Origin: Pectinatus sottacetonis
GTDB taxonomy: Bacteria; Bacillota; Negativicutes; Selenomonadales; Selenomonadaceae
Assembly (NCBI RefSeq): GCF_015732155.1
Contig: NZ_WIQK01000001.1
Location: 2,056,001-2,120,000, forward strand
Length of the DNA: 64,000 nucleotides
Reading direction: 5' to 3'
In this document: positions 43,760 to 51,992 of the stretch, in pieces
Numbering within the stretch: the stretch's first letter is position 1
Layout: each line of letters begins with the position of its first letter
Translations under genes and position numbers: made by a program
The notes under the pieces: model-generated
What the model was told of the DNA's origin: nothing
Database searches by the model: none
The model's input: the letters and a program-made list of their open reading frames with translations, nothing else

Positions 43760-44179
43760 ATGATTTTTTTAAAACAAAGTGATTACGATGAAATAGTCAG
43801 ATATGCCGAAAAAAATTTACCGGAGGAAAGCTGTGGTCTTTTGGGAGGAATAGCTGATAGTGATAAGTTTTGGGTTAAAAAAGTATATTTTTTGACAAAT
43901 ACCGATCACAATAGTGAACATTTTTCTATGAAGCCAGAGGAGCAGTTTAGTGCTGTTAGGGATATGCGTAAATTTGGTTGGAAGCTGCTGGGAAATTTTC
44001 ATAGTCATCCGTTATCACCAGCTCATCCGTCACAAGAGGATAAAAGACTTGCGTTTGATCCAGATGTAAGTTATCTGATTTTATCATTGGCACAGAAAAA
44101 ACCGGAATTGAAAAGTTTTAGAATAAAAGAAAAAACTGTGCATGAAGAGAAAGTTGAAATATTGCAGGAGGAAAGTTAA
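43760..44179 (+). CDS. JAMM/MPN-family metallopeptidase (HcyD-like)
   Basis: A 139-residue zinc peptidase of the prokaryotic JAMM family. It has the Glu in LPEESCGLLGG (about 17-27) and the metal motif HSHPLSPAHPSQED (about 74-87; HxH...SxxD). Related enzymes trim the C-terminus of ThiS-like carriers to expose Gly-Gly, as HcyD does for HcyS in Wolinella methionine synthesis. ATG 43760, with AAAGGGTGA upstream, gives the family's usual start; the frame is open back into the IStron right end. Overlaps the next gene by one base. Confidence 0.85.
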   Translation: MIFLKQSDYDEIVRYAEKNLPEESCGLLGGIADSDKFWVKKVYFLTNTDHNSEHFSMKPEEQFSAVRDMRKFGWKLLGNFHSHPLSPAHPSQEDKRLAFDPDVSYLILSLAQKKPELKSFRIKEKTVHEEKVEILQEES

Positions 44180-45042
44180 TGGGAGAGGTAGATTATAGGG
44201 AATTAAAAAAGGGCGGATTTATGCGCCAGATACAAAAAAATAATTTTTCAATGCGTTTGAAATCAGTGGGTGGGCATTTAACGGCAGTTCAGTTAGATGT
44301 TATCCAGAAGGTGGCTGAAAAATATGGACAGGGATATGTTCATTTGACTTCACGACAGGGAGTGGAGATCCCTTTTATAAATATAGACAAAATAGAGGAA
44401 GTAAAAAAGCAGCTGGCAAAGGGAGGCGTGTCTGTTGGGGCTTGTGGTCCCAGAGTGCGGACTATTACAGCGTGCCAGGGAAACAGCATATGTCCTTCAG
44501 GTCTTATAAATACTACTTCTGTAGCGAAAGTTCTTGATGATAGATATGGTGGCAGGGAGCTGCCACATAAATTTAAATTTGGGGTAACAGGTTGTTGCAA
44601 TAACTGTCTGAAGGCAGAAGAGAATGATATAGGGATAAAGGGAGGCATGAAACCGCGTTGGGAAAAAAATGATTGCTGTTTTTGCGGGTTATGTGAGGTT
44701 GTTTGTCCAGTTAATGCAGTTAAGATTAATAAGACCAGACAGAAACTTACTATAGATGAGGAAAAATGTGTATATTGCGGTAAATGTGTCAAGGTATGTC
44801 CTGCCGCAGCATGGCAGGGAGAAAGTGGATTTATTATTTCTTTTGGTGGTTTATATGGAAATAGAATAACTGTGGGAAAGCGGTTGCTACCGATTATTTT
44901 TTCTTCTGTTGTTTTATATAAGGTAATTGATACAGCCTTAGAATTTTTTGCTCAGCATGCTAAAAAAGGGGAACGGTTTGCCAATATGCTGGATCGGGTA
45001 GGTTGGGATCTGTTGGAAAAGGAGATAAGACAGGTATTATGA
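44179..45042 (+). CDS. Sulfite/nitrite reductase-like siroheme iron-sulfur protein
   Basis: A 287-residue, one-module relative of sulfite and nitrite reductases. The ferredoxin-like half domain has GGHLTAVQLDVIQKVAEKYG and VHLTSRQGVEIPFI (about 31-76). Siroheme/4Fe-4S ligands are in ACQGNSICPSG and GVTGCCNNCLKAE (about 98-155), then two ferredoxin clusters CCFCGLCEVVCP and CVYCGKCVKVCP (about 166-215). It resembles AsrC-like proteins but is shorter. In this operon it would provide sulfide for the carrier or for homocysteine synthesis. It overlaps the TusA-like gene by four bases (ATGA). Confidence 0.82.
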   Translation: MGEVDYRELKKGGFMRQIQKNNFSMRLKSVGGHLTAVQLDVIQKVAEKYGQGYVHLTSRQGVEIPFINIDKIEEVKKQLAKGGVSVGACGPRVRTITACQGNSICPSGLINTTSVAKVLDDRYGGRELPHKFKFGVTGCCNNCLKAEENDIGIKGGMKPRWEKNDCCFCGLCEVVCPVNAVKINKTRQKLTIDEEKCVYCGKCVKVCPAAAWQGESGFIISFGGLYGNRITVGKRLLPIIFSSVVLYKVIDTALEFFAQHAKKGERFANMLDRVGWDLLEKEIRQVL

Positions 45043-45284
45043 AGAAAAAAGCAGATGCTGTTGTGGATATAACGGATGTTGTATGTCCGGTAACTTTTGT
45101 AAAGGCGAAAATGAGTATTGAAGATATGGCTGATGGTCAGGTTTTAGCAGTGCGAATGAATGAAGGAGAGCCCTTGCTAAATGTACCGCGTAGTTTTAAG
45201 GAGGAAGGGCATAAGGTTGTAGAAGTTTGTAATAATAATGATGGAACCTATACAGTTTTGGTGGAAAAGAGTGCGCTGGTATGA
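45039..45284 (+). CDS. TusA/SirA-like sulfur-transfer protein
   Basis: An 81-residue sulfurtransferase of the TusA fold with the active-site CPVTFVKAK motif (Cys at about residue 15, in the CPxPxxxxK position with the first Pro kept). The strands VLAVRMNEGEPLLNVPRSFKEEGHKVVEV match the family. It would hand persulfide sulfur on to a partner. ATG 45039 is set by the four-base overlap with the upstream stop; a longer frame exists but lies inside that gene. It overlaps the MetY-like gene by four bases. Confidence 0.85.
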   Translation: MKKKADAVVDITDVVCPVTFVKAKMSIEDMADGQVLAVRMNEGEPLLNVPRSFKEEGHKVVEVCNNNDGTYTVLVEKSALV

Positions 45285-46510
45285 AATTTGCAACGAAACT
45301 TTTACATGCAGGGACGGCAGGTTATGGTGAATATGGCAGTACCACTCTGCCTATTTGTCAGACAACGGCATTTAAACATGATACTGCTGAAGAGATGGAA
45401 GCAATATTTACGGGGGAAAAAGCTGGATTTGTGTATTCTCGTGTTAATAATCCTACTGTTAGTGCATTTGAACGCAGATTAGCAGAATTGGAAGAGGGGA
45501 AAAGCGCAGCTGCCTGTTCTTCTGGAATGGCAGCTATTTCATTAGCGGTGCTTAATATTGTGAAAAGCGGAGATGAGATAATCTCTGGCAGTGGTATTTT
45601 TGGCGGAACATATTCTTTTTTCGGCGGGCTTTATAGATATGGTATAAAAACTGTTTACCCCAGACATAGTACGGCTGAATGTTTTGAAAAATATATTACT
45701 GATAAAACACGGTTGATCTTTATTGAAGCAATAGGAAATCCTAAGCTGGATGTTCCTGATATTGTCCAAATAGCTGCGTTTGCCCACAAGTATGGGCTGC
45801 CACTGATGGTAGATAGTACGTCAGTTACGCCTTACTTAATGCAGGCAATTAATTATGGTGCGGATATTGTAATACATTCAACTTCAAAGTTTATTAATGG
45901 TGGAGGTAATTCCATAGGCGGGATCATTATAGATAGTGGCAGATTTGTCTGGGAACGAGAGAAATATCCGTTGTTTAAAAATTTTTCTAAATTCGGATCA
46001 TTTTGTTATATGGCGAAACTGCGGGCAGAACAGCTAAAAGATTATGGCAGTTGTATGGCTCCTTTAAATGCTTATTTGACAAATACGGGGCTGGATACTC
46101 TTGCTGTTAGAATGGACAGGATATGTGATAATGCGAATAAGTTGGCAAGGTATTTGAAAATATGTGATAAAGTGCAAAATGTTAATTATCCAGGACTGAC
46201 AGATCATCCTGATTATGAAACAGCAAAAAAACAATTTGGCGGCAGATATGGTGCAATATTGACGATAAGAGTCGGCACTAAGGAAAAGGCTTTTTCTTTT
46301 ATTAATAATCTTAAATATGTGTTTAATGCTGCTAATATAGGTGATTCTAAGACTTTAGTAATTCATCCGGCTTCTACAATTTATGCGGCAGATAGTGATG
46401 AACAGAAAGTTGCTGCCGGTATATATGATGATTTGGTAAGAATTTGTGTAGGTCTTGAAGATATTGACGATATCCAGGCAGATTTTGGGCAGGCACTGAA
46501 TAAAATATAA
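45281..46510 (+). CDS. O-acetylhomoserine sulfhydrylase / cystathionine synthase-like PLP enzyme
   Basis: A 409-residue Cys/Met-metabolism PLP enzyme. The PLP-phosphate word YSRVNNPTVSAFERRLAELE (about 51-70) and SSGMAAISLAVLNI (about 79-92) are present; the Schiff-base Lys is in IHSTSKFINGGGNSIGGII (about 203), typical of MetY/Met17-like enzymes. It would make homocysteine from an O-acyl homoserine and sulfide, here probably sulfide supplied as protein thiocarboxylate by the carrier. It is the last gene of the operon and is followed by two hairpins. Confidence 0.88.
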   Translation: MKFATKLLHAGTAGYGEYGSTTLPICQTTAFKHDTAEEMEAIFTGEKAGFVYSRVNNPTVSAFERRLAELEEGKSAAACSSGMAAISLAVLNIVKSGDEIISGSGIFGGTYSFFGGLYRYGIKTVYPRHSTAECFEKYITDKTRLIFIEAIGNPKLDVPDIVQIAAFAHKYGLPLMVDSTSVTPYLMQAINYGADIVIHSTSKFINGGGNSIGGIIIDSGRFVWEREKYPLFKNFSKFGSFCYMAKLRAEQLKDYGSCMAPLNAYLTNTGLDTLAVRMDRICDNANKLARYLKICDKVQNVNYPGLTDHPDYETAKKQFGGRYGAILTIRVGTKEKAFSFINNLKYVFNAANIGDSKTLVIHPASTIYAADSDEQKVAAGIYDDLVRICVGLEDIDDIQADFGQALNKI

Positions 46511-46560
46511 TCAAGTAGAAGAAATTAATTAATTGAATATTAATCTACTTGATTATATTT
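46507..46560 (+). terminator. Hairpin after the MetY-like gene
   Basis: A 13-bp perfect stem ATAATCAAGTAGA (46507-46519) with TCTACTTGATTAT (46544-46556), then ATTT. It overlaps the gene's stop and is a plausible operon end. Confidence 0.7.
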
Positions 46561-46580
46561 AATACCACAGGTATCTATTA

Positions 46581-46630
46581 AATACAGCCCGTCACTACTT
46601 TTTTATAAGCGGTGGCGGGCTGTATTTTAC
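46581..46630. terminator. Terminator related to the structured repeat
   Basis: Stem AATACAGCCCGTCAC (46581-46595) with GTGGCGGGCTGTATT (46612-46626, one mismatch), then TTA. The 3' arm AGCGGTGGCGGGCTGTATT (46608-46626) matches copies A and B of the dispersed repeat at their GGTGG end. It is between convergent MetY and dnaJ. Confidence 0.7.
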
Positions 46631-46692
46631 GGGATAAGAATATTTAGTGTGTTATATAATTTTCTATTTAAATAAATCTTTTATCTTATCGG

Positions 46693-47850
46693 TCAATGTT
46701 TTTTTTTTGCTTCACTAGCATGGGGAACACTACTTTTACCTGCAAATTCAGCTAATAATTCTTTTTGCCGACCGGTCAGGTTCTGCGGAGTGACAATTTT
46801 TATTTTCACATGCTGATTACCACGTCCGCTGCCGCGTAAGTGAGGAATTCCCTTGCCTTTTAAGCGCAGAACAGTACCATATTGTACACCTGCCGGGACA
46901 GATATTTCAACTTTACCGTCAAGTGTAGGTACTTCAATTTTATCTCCCAAAGCAGCCTGCACAAATGATATGGGAACTTCGCAAATAACATCATCACCGG
47001 AACGCTGGAATATGCTATGTGGTCTAACAGTAATGTATACATATAGATCACCGGCAGAGCCACCGCGCAGACCGGCTTCACCGCCGCCAGATATGCGAAT
47101 GCGTGAATTATTGTCTACTCCGGCAGGGATTTTGACTTTTATTTTACGACGTACTCTCACCTTGCCTTGACCATGGCAGTCAGGACATGGTGTTTTTATT
47201 ATTTTACCAGTGCCGCCGCATCTGTCACAGGTGCGGCTGTTGACCATGCGTCCGAAAGGGGTATTATGGACTTCCTGTACCTGTCCTGTACCGTGACATT
47301 TAGGACACTGTTCAGGTTGGGTTCCCGGAGCAGCTCCAGTGCCATGACAAGTTTTGCATTCTTCAGTGCGGGGAATGGTAAGTTCAGTGTCTTTACCAAA
47401 AGCAGCTTCTTCAAAGGTTATTTCCAAGTTGTATCTTAGATCATCACCACGCTGTGGACCATGGCGTTTACTGGAACGGCTGCCGCCACCACCAAAAAAC
47501 GCATCAAAGATGTCGCCAAAGTCACCTGAAGAATCGCCGAAACCACCGCTAAAGCCGCCAAAACCACCAAATCCACCAAAGCCGCCAGCACCCCCGGCGC
47601 CGCCGCCTGCTTCAAAGGCGGCATGACCAAACTGGTCATATTGGGCTTTTTTCTGTGGGTTTGATAATACTTCGTAAGCTTCATTTGCTTCTTTGAATTT
47701 TTCTTCAGCTTCTTTAGGATTATCTTTGTTAAGGTCAGGATGGTATTTGCGGGCCAATTTTCTAAATGCCTTTTTTATATCAGTCTCGGTCGCATTTTTG
47801 CTGACGCCGAGAACTTCGTAATAATCTCGTTTTTCGCTCACTTTATCCAC
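46693..47850 (-). CDS. dnaJ: Chaperone DnaJ
   Basis: A 385-residue Hsp40 co-chaperone that stimulates DnaK. The J domain ([25 protein letters not shown] in KYHPDLNKD at about 40-46) is followed by a Gly/Phe-rich linker (about 78-125). Four CxxCxGxG zinc repeats follow: [32 protein letters not shown] (about 158-225). The substrate-binding C-terminal domains come last. Full length for a class I DnaJ. It is the last gene of the hrcA operon, 105 bases after dnaK with a hairpin in the gap. Confidence 0.97.
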   Translation of the reverse strand: MDKVSEKRDYYEVLGVSKNATETDIKKAFRKLARKYHPDLNKDNPKEAEEKFKEANEAYEVLSNPQKKAQYDQFGHAAFEAGGGAGGAGGFGGFGGFGGFSGGFGDSSGDFGDIFDAFFGGGGSRSSKRHGPQRGDDLRYNLEITFEEAAFGKDTELTIPRTEECKTCHGTGAAPGTQPEQCPKCHGTGQVQEVHNTPFGRMVNSRTCDRCGGTGKIIKTPCPDCHGQGKVRVRRKIKVKIPAGVDNNSRIRISGGGEAGLRGGSAGDLYVYITVRPHSIFQRSGDDVICEVPISFVQAALGDKIEVPTLDGKVEISVPAGVQYGTVLRLKGKGIPHLRGSGRGNQHVKIKIVTPQNLTGRQKELLAEFAGKSSVPHASEAKKKH

Positions 47851-47866
47851 CTTGATATATAGATTA

Positions 47867-47901
47867 ACCTGACAACTTTGGATAGTTCAAGGTTGTCAGG
47901 T
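47867..47901 (-). other. Intercistronic hairpin between dnaK and dnaJ
   Basis: ACCTGACAACTT (47867-47878) pairs with AAGGTTGTCAGGT (47889-47901), with a short loop. No U-run of note, so more likely an mRNA-processing or stabilising structure, or a partial terminator, than a full stop. Confidence 0.65.
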
Positions 47902-47955
47902 CATTATTTATTACTTGTTGCTTGTTAACAGTGATGAAAATAATCTACTGGTGGA

Positions 47956-49830
47956 TTATTTTTTATCATCATCAACTACTTTATAATCAGCATCAACTAC
48001 ATCATCATCGGATTTTGGTTTATCCTGCTGTGCGGTTTGCTGCTGACTACCGCCGGCTGCGCTAGCTGAAGGACCACCTTGAGCCTGCTGAGCCTGTTGT
48101 GCCTGTTGATAAGCAGCGCTGCTCATTTCATAAAGTGGTTTCTGCAATTCTTCAGTAGCTTTTTTAATGGCTTCTATATCAGTACCCTTTAAAGCTTCTT
48201 TTACTTTGTCACAGGCTGCCTTGATTTTTTCAACAGTAGCTTTATCGGCTTTGTCACCCATGTCTTTAATAGCTTTTTCAGCCTGGTATACCATGCTGTC
48301 AGCGGTATTTCTTGCTTCGATTTCTTCTTTGTGTTTTTTATCTTCTGATGCGTGCGCTTCGGCTTCTTTTACCATGCGGTCGATATCTTCTTTGCTCATG
48401 CCGCTGTCTGACTGAATGGTGATTTTTTGTTCTTTACCGGTACCAAGATCCTTGGCGGAAACATTAACAATACCGTTAGCATCAATACTAAAGGTAACTT
48501 CAATACGAGGTACTCCTCTGGGAGCTGGTGGAATATCGGATAATTCAAACCGACCCAATGTTTTATTACCGGCAGCCATTTCACGTTCACCTTGTAATAC
48601 ATGAATGTCAACGGAAGGCTGGTTGTCAGCAGCTGTTGAGAATACCTGGCTTTTAGATGTAGGAATAGTTGTATTTCTTTCAATGATTTTAGTGCATACG
48701 CCACCCAGTGTTTCAATACCAAGGGATAAAGGAGTAACATCAAGAAGAAGAACATCTTTGACATCACCAGCTAGAATACCACCCTGGATTGCTGCGCCGA
48801 TAGAAACACATTCATCTGGATTTACGCTGCGGTTTGCTTCTTTGCCTAGTTCTTTCTTTATGATTTCTTGAACTGCAGGAATACGTGTTGAACCACCAAC
48901 TAAGATGATTTTATGGATATCATTTACAGTAAGTCCAGCGTCTTCCAAAGCTTTTTTAGCAGGTTCAATAGTTGCTGCTACTAAATCTGAAGTTATTTCA
49001 TCAAATTTTGCGCGGGTCAATGTGAGATCAAGATGTTTAGGACCGCTGGCATCAGCAGTAATAAACGGTAGGTTAATATTTGTAGAAGTCATGTTTGATA
49101 ATTCAATTTTAGCTTTTTCGGCAGCTTCGATAAGACGCTGTGCACTCATTTTATCTTTCGACAAGTCAATGCCATTGGATTTTTTGAATTCATCTACCAT
49201 CCAATCCATAACGCGTTTATCAAAGTCGTCGCCGCCTAAATGAGTGTTGCCATTGGTTGCCTTAACTTCAAATACACCATCACCAAGTTCGAGGATGGAA
49301 ACATCAAATGTTCCGCCGCCAAGGTCAAATACAAGAATAGTTTCATCTTTATCTTTATCAAGCCCATAAGCTAATGAAGCGGCTGTTGGTTCATTGATAA
49401 TACGCAATACTTCAAGACCGGCAATTTTACCAGCATCCTTAGTGGCTTGACGCTGGCTGTCATTAAAATAAGCAGGAACAGTGATAACTGCTTGTGTTAC
49501 TGTTTCGCCTAAATATGCTTCAGCATCAGCTTTTAATTTTTGTAATATCATAGCTGATATTTCCGGCGGAGTATAATCTTTACCGTCTATTGATACTTTA
49601 TAATCTTCTCCCATATGACGTTTTATGGAAGATATTGTTCTATCTGGATTTGATACTGCCTGTCTTTTAGCGAGCTGACCAACAAGGCGTTCACCATCTT
49701 TAGTGAAACCTACTACTGAAGGTGTAATACGGCTTCCTTCTGGATTTGTTATGACAGTAGGTTCGCCGCCTTCCATAACGGAAACTACGGAGTTTGTCGT
49801 ACCTAAATCAATACCAATTATCTTTGACAT
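47956..49830 (-). CDS. dnaK: Chaperone DnaK (Hsp70)
   Basis: A 624-residue Hsp70. It has [18 protein letters not shown] at residue 4, the phosphate-2 loop [14 protein letters not shown] (about 168-181), the linker [19 protein letters not shown] (about 358-376), and a C-terminal lid ending in an Ala/Gln-rich stretch ([12 protein letters not shown]) and the acidic tail [15 protein letters not shown]. Works with DnaJ and GrpE (both adjacent) in protein folding. Length is usual for Firmicutes. It is separated from grpE by 116 bases holding a hairpin. Confidence 0.98.
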   Translation of the reverse strand: MSKIIGIDLGTTNSVVSVMEGGEPTVITNPEGSRITPSVVGFTKDGERLVGQLAKRQAVSNPDRTISSIKRHMGEDYKVSIDGKDYTPPEISAMILQKLKADAEAYLGETVTQAVITVPAYFNDSQRQATKDAGKIAGLEVLRIINEPTAASLAYGLDKDKDETILVFDLGGGTFDVSILELGDGVFEVKATNGNTHLGGDDFDKRVMDWMVDEFKKSNGIDLSKDKMSAQRLIEAAEKAKIELSNMTSTNINLPFITADASGPKHLDLTLTRAKFDEITSDLVAATIEPAKKALEDAGLTVNDIHKIILVGGSTRIPAVQEIIKKELGKEANRSVNPDECVSIGAAIQGGILAGDVKDVLLLDVTPLSLGIETLGGVCTKIIERNTTIPTSKSQVFSTAADNQPSVDIHVLQGEREMAAGNKTLGRFELSDIPPAPRGVPRIEVTFSIDANGIVNVSAKDLGTGKEQKITIQSDSGMSKEDIDRMVKEAEAHASEDKKHKEEIEARNTADSMVYQAEKAIKDMGDKADKATVEKIKAACDKVKEALKGTDIEAIKKATEELQKPLYEMSSAAYQQAQQAQQAQGGPSASAAGGSQQQTAQQDKPKSDDDVVDADYKVVDDDKK

Positions 49831-49884
49831 TATAAAATTCCCCCTGTATTTTTATGTGCTGTAAAATATTAATTTACTTTTTAA

Positions 49885-49940
49885 TATTCCCTGGTTAAGT
49901 CAATTCTTATTGTAAAATTTCTACCCTTAACAGGGAATAT
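49885..49940 (-). other. Intercistronic hairpin between grpE and dnaK
   Basis: TATTCCCTGGTTAAG (49885-49899) pairs with CTTAACAGGGAATA (49926-49939, one bulge). It lies in the 116-base grpE-dnaK gap. As with the dnaK-dnaJ gap, it may set relative mRNA levels. Confidence 0.6.
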
Positions 49941-49946
49941 GTATTT

Positions 49947-50600
49947 TTAATTGGAAACGACTTTTACCATCGAAGGACGTATTACGCGTCCGCGAACCAT
50001 ATAGCCTTTTTGTAATTCCTGTTCAATGGTGTTGTCTTCTTTTTCTGGGTTTTCTACACGCATAACAGCCTGATGAAAATTAGGATTAAACTTTTCTCCT
50101 TCAGTTTTTATTACTTCCAGCCCATTTTTGGTCAAAGTTTCATGGAACTGGTTAAAAACCATTTCTATGCCCTTTTTTAAGGCATCATTATTATCGCTGT
50201 TTTCAACAGCTAAGGCACGTTCAAAGTTATCTAAAATGGGCAGCATATCTTTTACAAAACCTTGAAGAATAACATCAGAGATTTCCGATTTTTCCTGATT
50301 ACTACGACGACGGAAGTTAACAAAATCAGCCTGGAGGCGTTTAAAACTGTCTTGGGTATCAGCCAGAATTTTTTGTGTGTTTTTAAGTTGTGTTTCCAAT
50401 GAATCACCATTAGAAGTGTTTTCTTCCGGTTGGGAGGCTGTAGCCTGTTTTGGAGCAGATTCTTCTTGGTTATCAGCTGCAGCAGTGTCGTTTTTAGATT
50501 GTTTTTCCATTTCTTCAGTAACAGCTTCGTTAATTTCTTCTTTCATTTCATCAAGTTTTTCGCTGTCTTTTTTTTTCATTTCATCTTTCATATACGGCAT
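49947..50600 (-). CDS. grpE: Nucleotide exchange factor GrpE
   Basis: A 217-residue DnaK nucleotide-exchange factor. The first 75 residues are charged and low-complexity (Lys/Glu/Gln). A long coiled-coil follows (about 75-125, DFVNFRRRSNQEKSEI). The C-terminal beta domain ends MVRGRVIRPSMVKVV; the GY.(L/M).(G/D)RV.R.A.V.V pattern is the GrpE signature. It sits 35 bases after hrcA and before dnaK in the standard order. Confidence 0.96.
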   Translation of the reverse strand: MPYMKDEMKKKDSEKLDEMKEEINEAVTEEMEKQSKNDTAAADNQEESAPKQATASQPEENTSNGDSLETQLKNTQKILADTQDSFKRLQADFVNFRRRSNQEKSEISDVILQGFVKDMLPILDNFERALAVENSDNNDALKKGIEMVFNQFHETLTKNGLEVIKTEGEKFNPNFHQAVMRVENPEKEDNTIEQELQKGYMVRGRVIRPSMVKVVSN

Positions 50601-50635
50601 ATTACCTCATCTTTTCTATAATATAAACATTAACT

Positions 50636-51664
50636 CTATAAATATCGCTTTAAAATTTGTGCCATGTTTTCATTCATAAATTCCAAAAGAGCCATTATTT
50701 TGCTGTATTCCATACGTGTAGGGCCAAGAACAGCTATAGTTCCGAGAGGCTGTCCATCGAGATGATAAGTAGCTCTTATAATGCTACAGTCCTTAATAGT
50801 ATTGTATTTGTTTTCCTGGCCAATTGTGACAGTGAGTCCGGTATTGTCAGATGTATGACTATAGAGAATGTCGCGCAGGACGGGTTCTTCTTCAAGCATC
50901 ATTAAAATATTTTTTACTTTGTTTATATCGTGGAATTCCGGCTGTTCCAACAGCTGTGGAGTACCTTCTGTATATATCCTGTTGCGTTTTTCATTAGCCA
51001 GAATTTGTTCAAGAATGTTTATTATTTTATTAAAAGCAGCAGCATCAACTATTTGTGAGCGCATTTGATGCAGTGCTCCCATACTTATATCATGAATTTT
51101 TTTACCGGATAAATATTCATTGATTACGACAGCCATTTGCTCAAAGTCTGCTAATGAAGTATTTAAAGGCATTTTTATTATTTTATTTTCAATATAACCT
51201 GTATCACTCATAATAGCAGCAATTACATGTTCATCGTCAAGCGGCACAAACTTTATATAATTAAATACTGATTCAGCCAATTGCGGCGTTATAACCATTG
51301 AAATATTATTAGTAAGGTGTGATATTATTTTAGCCGTTTCACGAAATACACCGTCTAAACGCTGCACTTTTGTGTCATACCACTGTTCTATTAAGTTCAT
51401 TTCACTATCGCTGAGCATCGTAGGTGTCAAAAGATCATCCACGTAAAGACGATACCCTTTTGATGATGGTATGCGCCCTGAGGATGTGTGAAGATGTTCT
51501 ATATAGCCAAGAAATTCTAAATCTGCCATTTCGTTACGTATTGTAGCAGGACTTATGCCAAGATTATATTTCCTGGCGATTGTTCTTGAGCCTATGGGTT
51601 CAGCTGTTGATATATAATCATCAATGATAGCTTGTAATATTCGTTGCTTCCTTTTATTGAGCAT
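50636..51664 (-). CDS. hrcA: Heat-inducible transcription repressor HrcA
   Basis: A 342-residue repressor of class I heat-shock genes that binds CIRCE and needs GroEL for folding. The N-terminal winged helix (QRILQAIIDDYISTAEPIGSRTIARKY, then GISPATIRNEMADLEFLGYIEHLHTSSGRIPS, residues 5-70) is canonical, followed by a GAF-like domain with an inserted segment. It heads the operon. A CIRCE site and a strong promoter lie 43-110 bases upstream, giving autoregulation. No groES/groEL genes are in the window. Confidence 0.97.
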   Translation of the reverse strand: MLNKRKQRILQAIIDDYISTAEPIGSRTIARKYNLGISPATIRNEMADLEFLGYIEHLHTSSGRIPSSKGYRLYVDDLLTPTMLSDSEMNLIEQWYDTKVQRLDGVFRETAKIISHLTNNISMVITPQLAESVFNYIKFVPLDDEHVIAAIMSDTGYIENKIIKMPLNTSLADFEQMAVVINEYLSGKKIHDISMGALHQMRSQIVDAAAFNKIINILEQILANEKRNRIYTEGTPQLLEQPEFHDINKVKNILMMLEEEPVLRDILYSHTSDNTGLTVTIGQENKYNTIKDCSIIRATYHLDGQPLGTIAVLGPTRMEYSKIMALLEFMNENMAQILKRYL

Positions 51665-51706
51665 AATAACATCACCTCTTACTAAATGAAGTGCCCTGAT
51701 TCTTTA

Positions 51707-51733
51707 TTAGCACTCTCAGTAAGTGAGTGCTAA
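51707..51733. promoter_or_regulatory. CIRCE operator
   Basis: TTAGCACTC, nine bases, GAGTGCTAA: a perfect match to the HrcA-binding consensus, placed just downstream of the -10 hexamer of the hrcA promoter. Confidence 0.97.
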
Positions 51734-51745
51734 TTTCTAATTAAA

Positions 51746-51774
51746 AATATACAACCATTTAATCAAAATGTCAA
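51746..51774 (-). promoter_or_regulatory. hrcA operon promoter
   Basis: Minus strand TTGACA (51769-51774), a 17-base spacer, and TATATT (51746-51751), with CIRCE 12 bases further on. A sigma-A type promoter. Confidence 0.88.
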
Positions 51775-51992
51775 GAAATTTACAAGAAATTTTTCTATAG
51801 AATTGCTAGGATCTTCACTAATTAAGGTGAAAAAGGTTATGGCCTTTTGTCTGACCTTAGAAGAGCTGACAGAAGAACCCGTGGGTATTTATGAATGAAA
51901 ATATTATATGGTTATTTTCTTGTTTATATAGCATAATATAATAAGGAAAAGATACATAGTCTAAAAATTTTAGGAGTTAAGAAATAGTAATT
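51775..51992. other. Divergent gap between hrcA promoter and the helicase gene
   Basis: No gene. A short hairpin AAAAGG-ttatg-CCTTTT lies near 51831-51848. The helicase ribosome site (TAGGAG, about 51971-51976) lies near the right end. Confidence 0.5.

Noticed and set aside
47199-47684. Open frames opposite to and within dnaJ and dnaK.
   Set aside because: They are composition shadows of repetitive Gly/Ala-rich coding sequence, without ribosome sites or family likeness.
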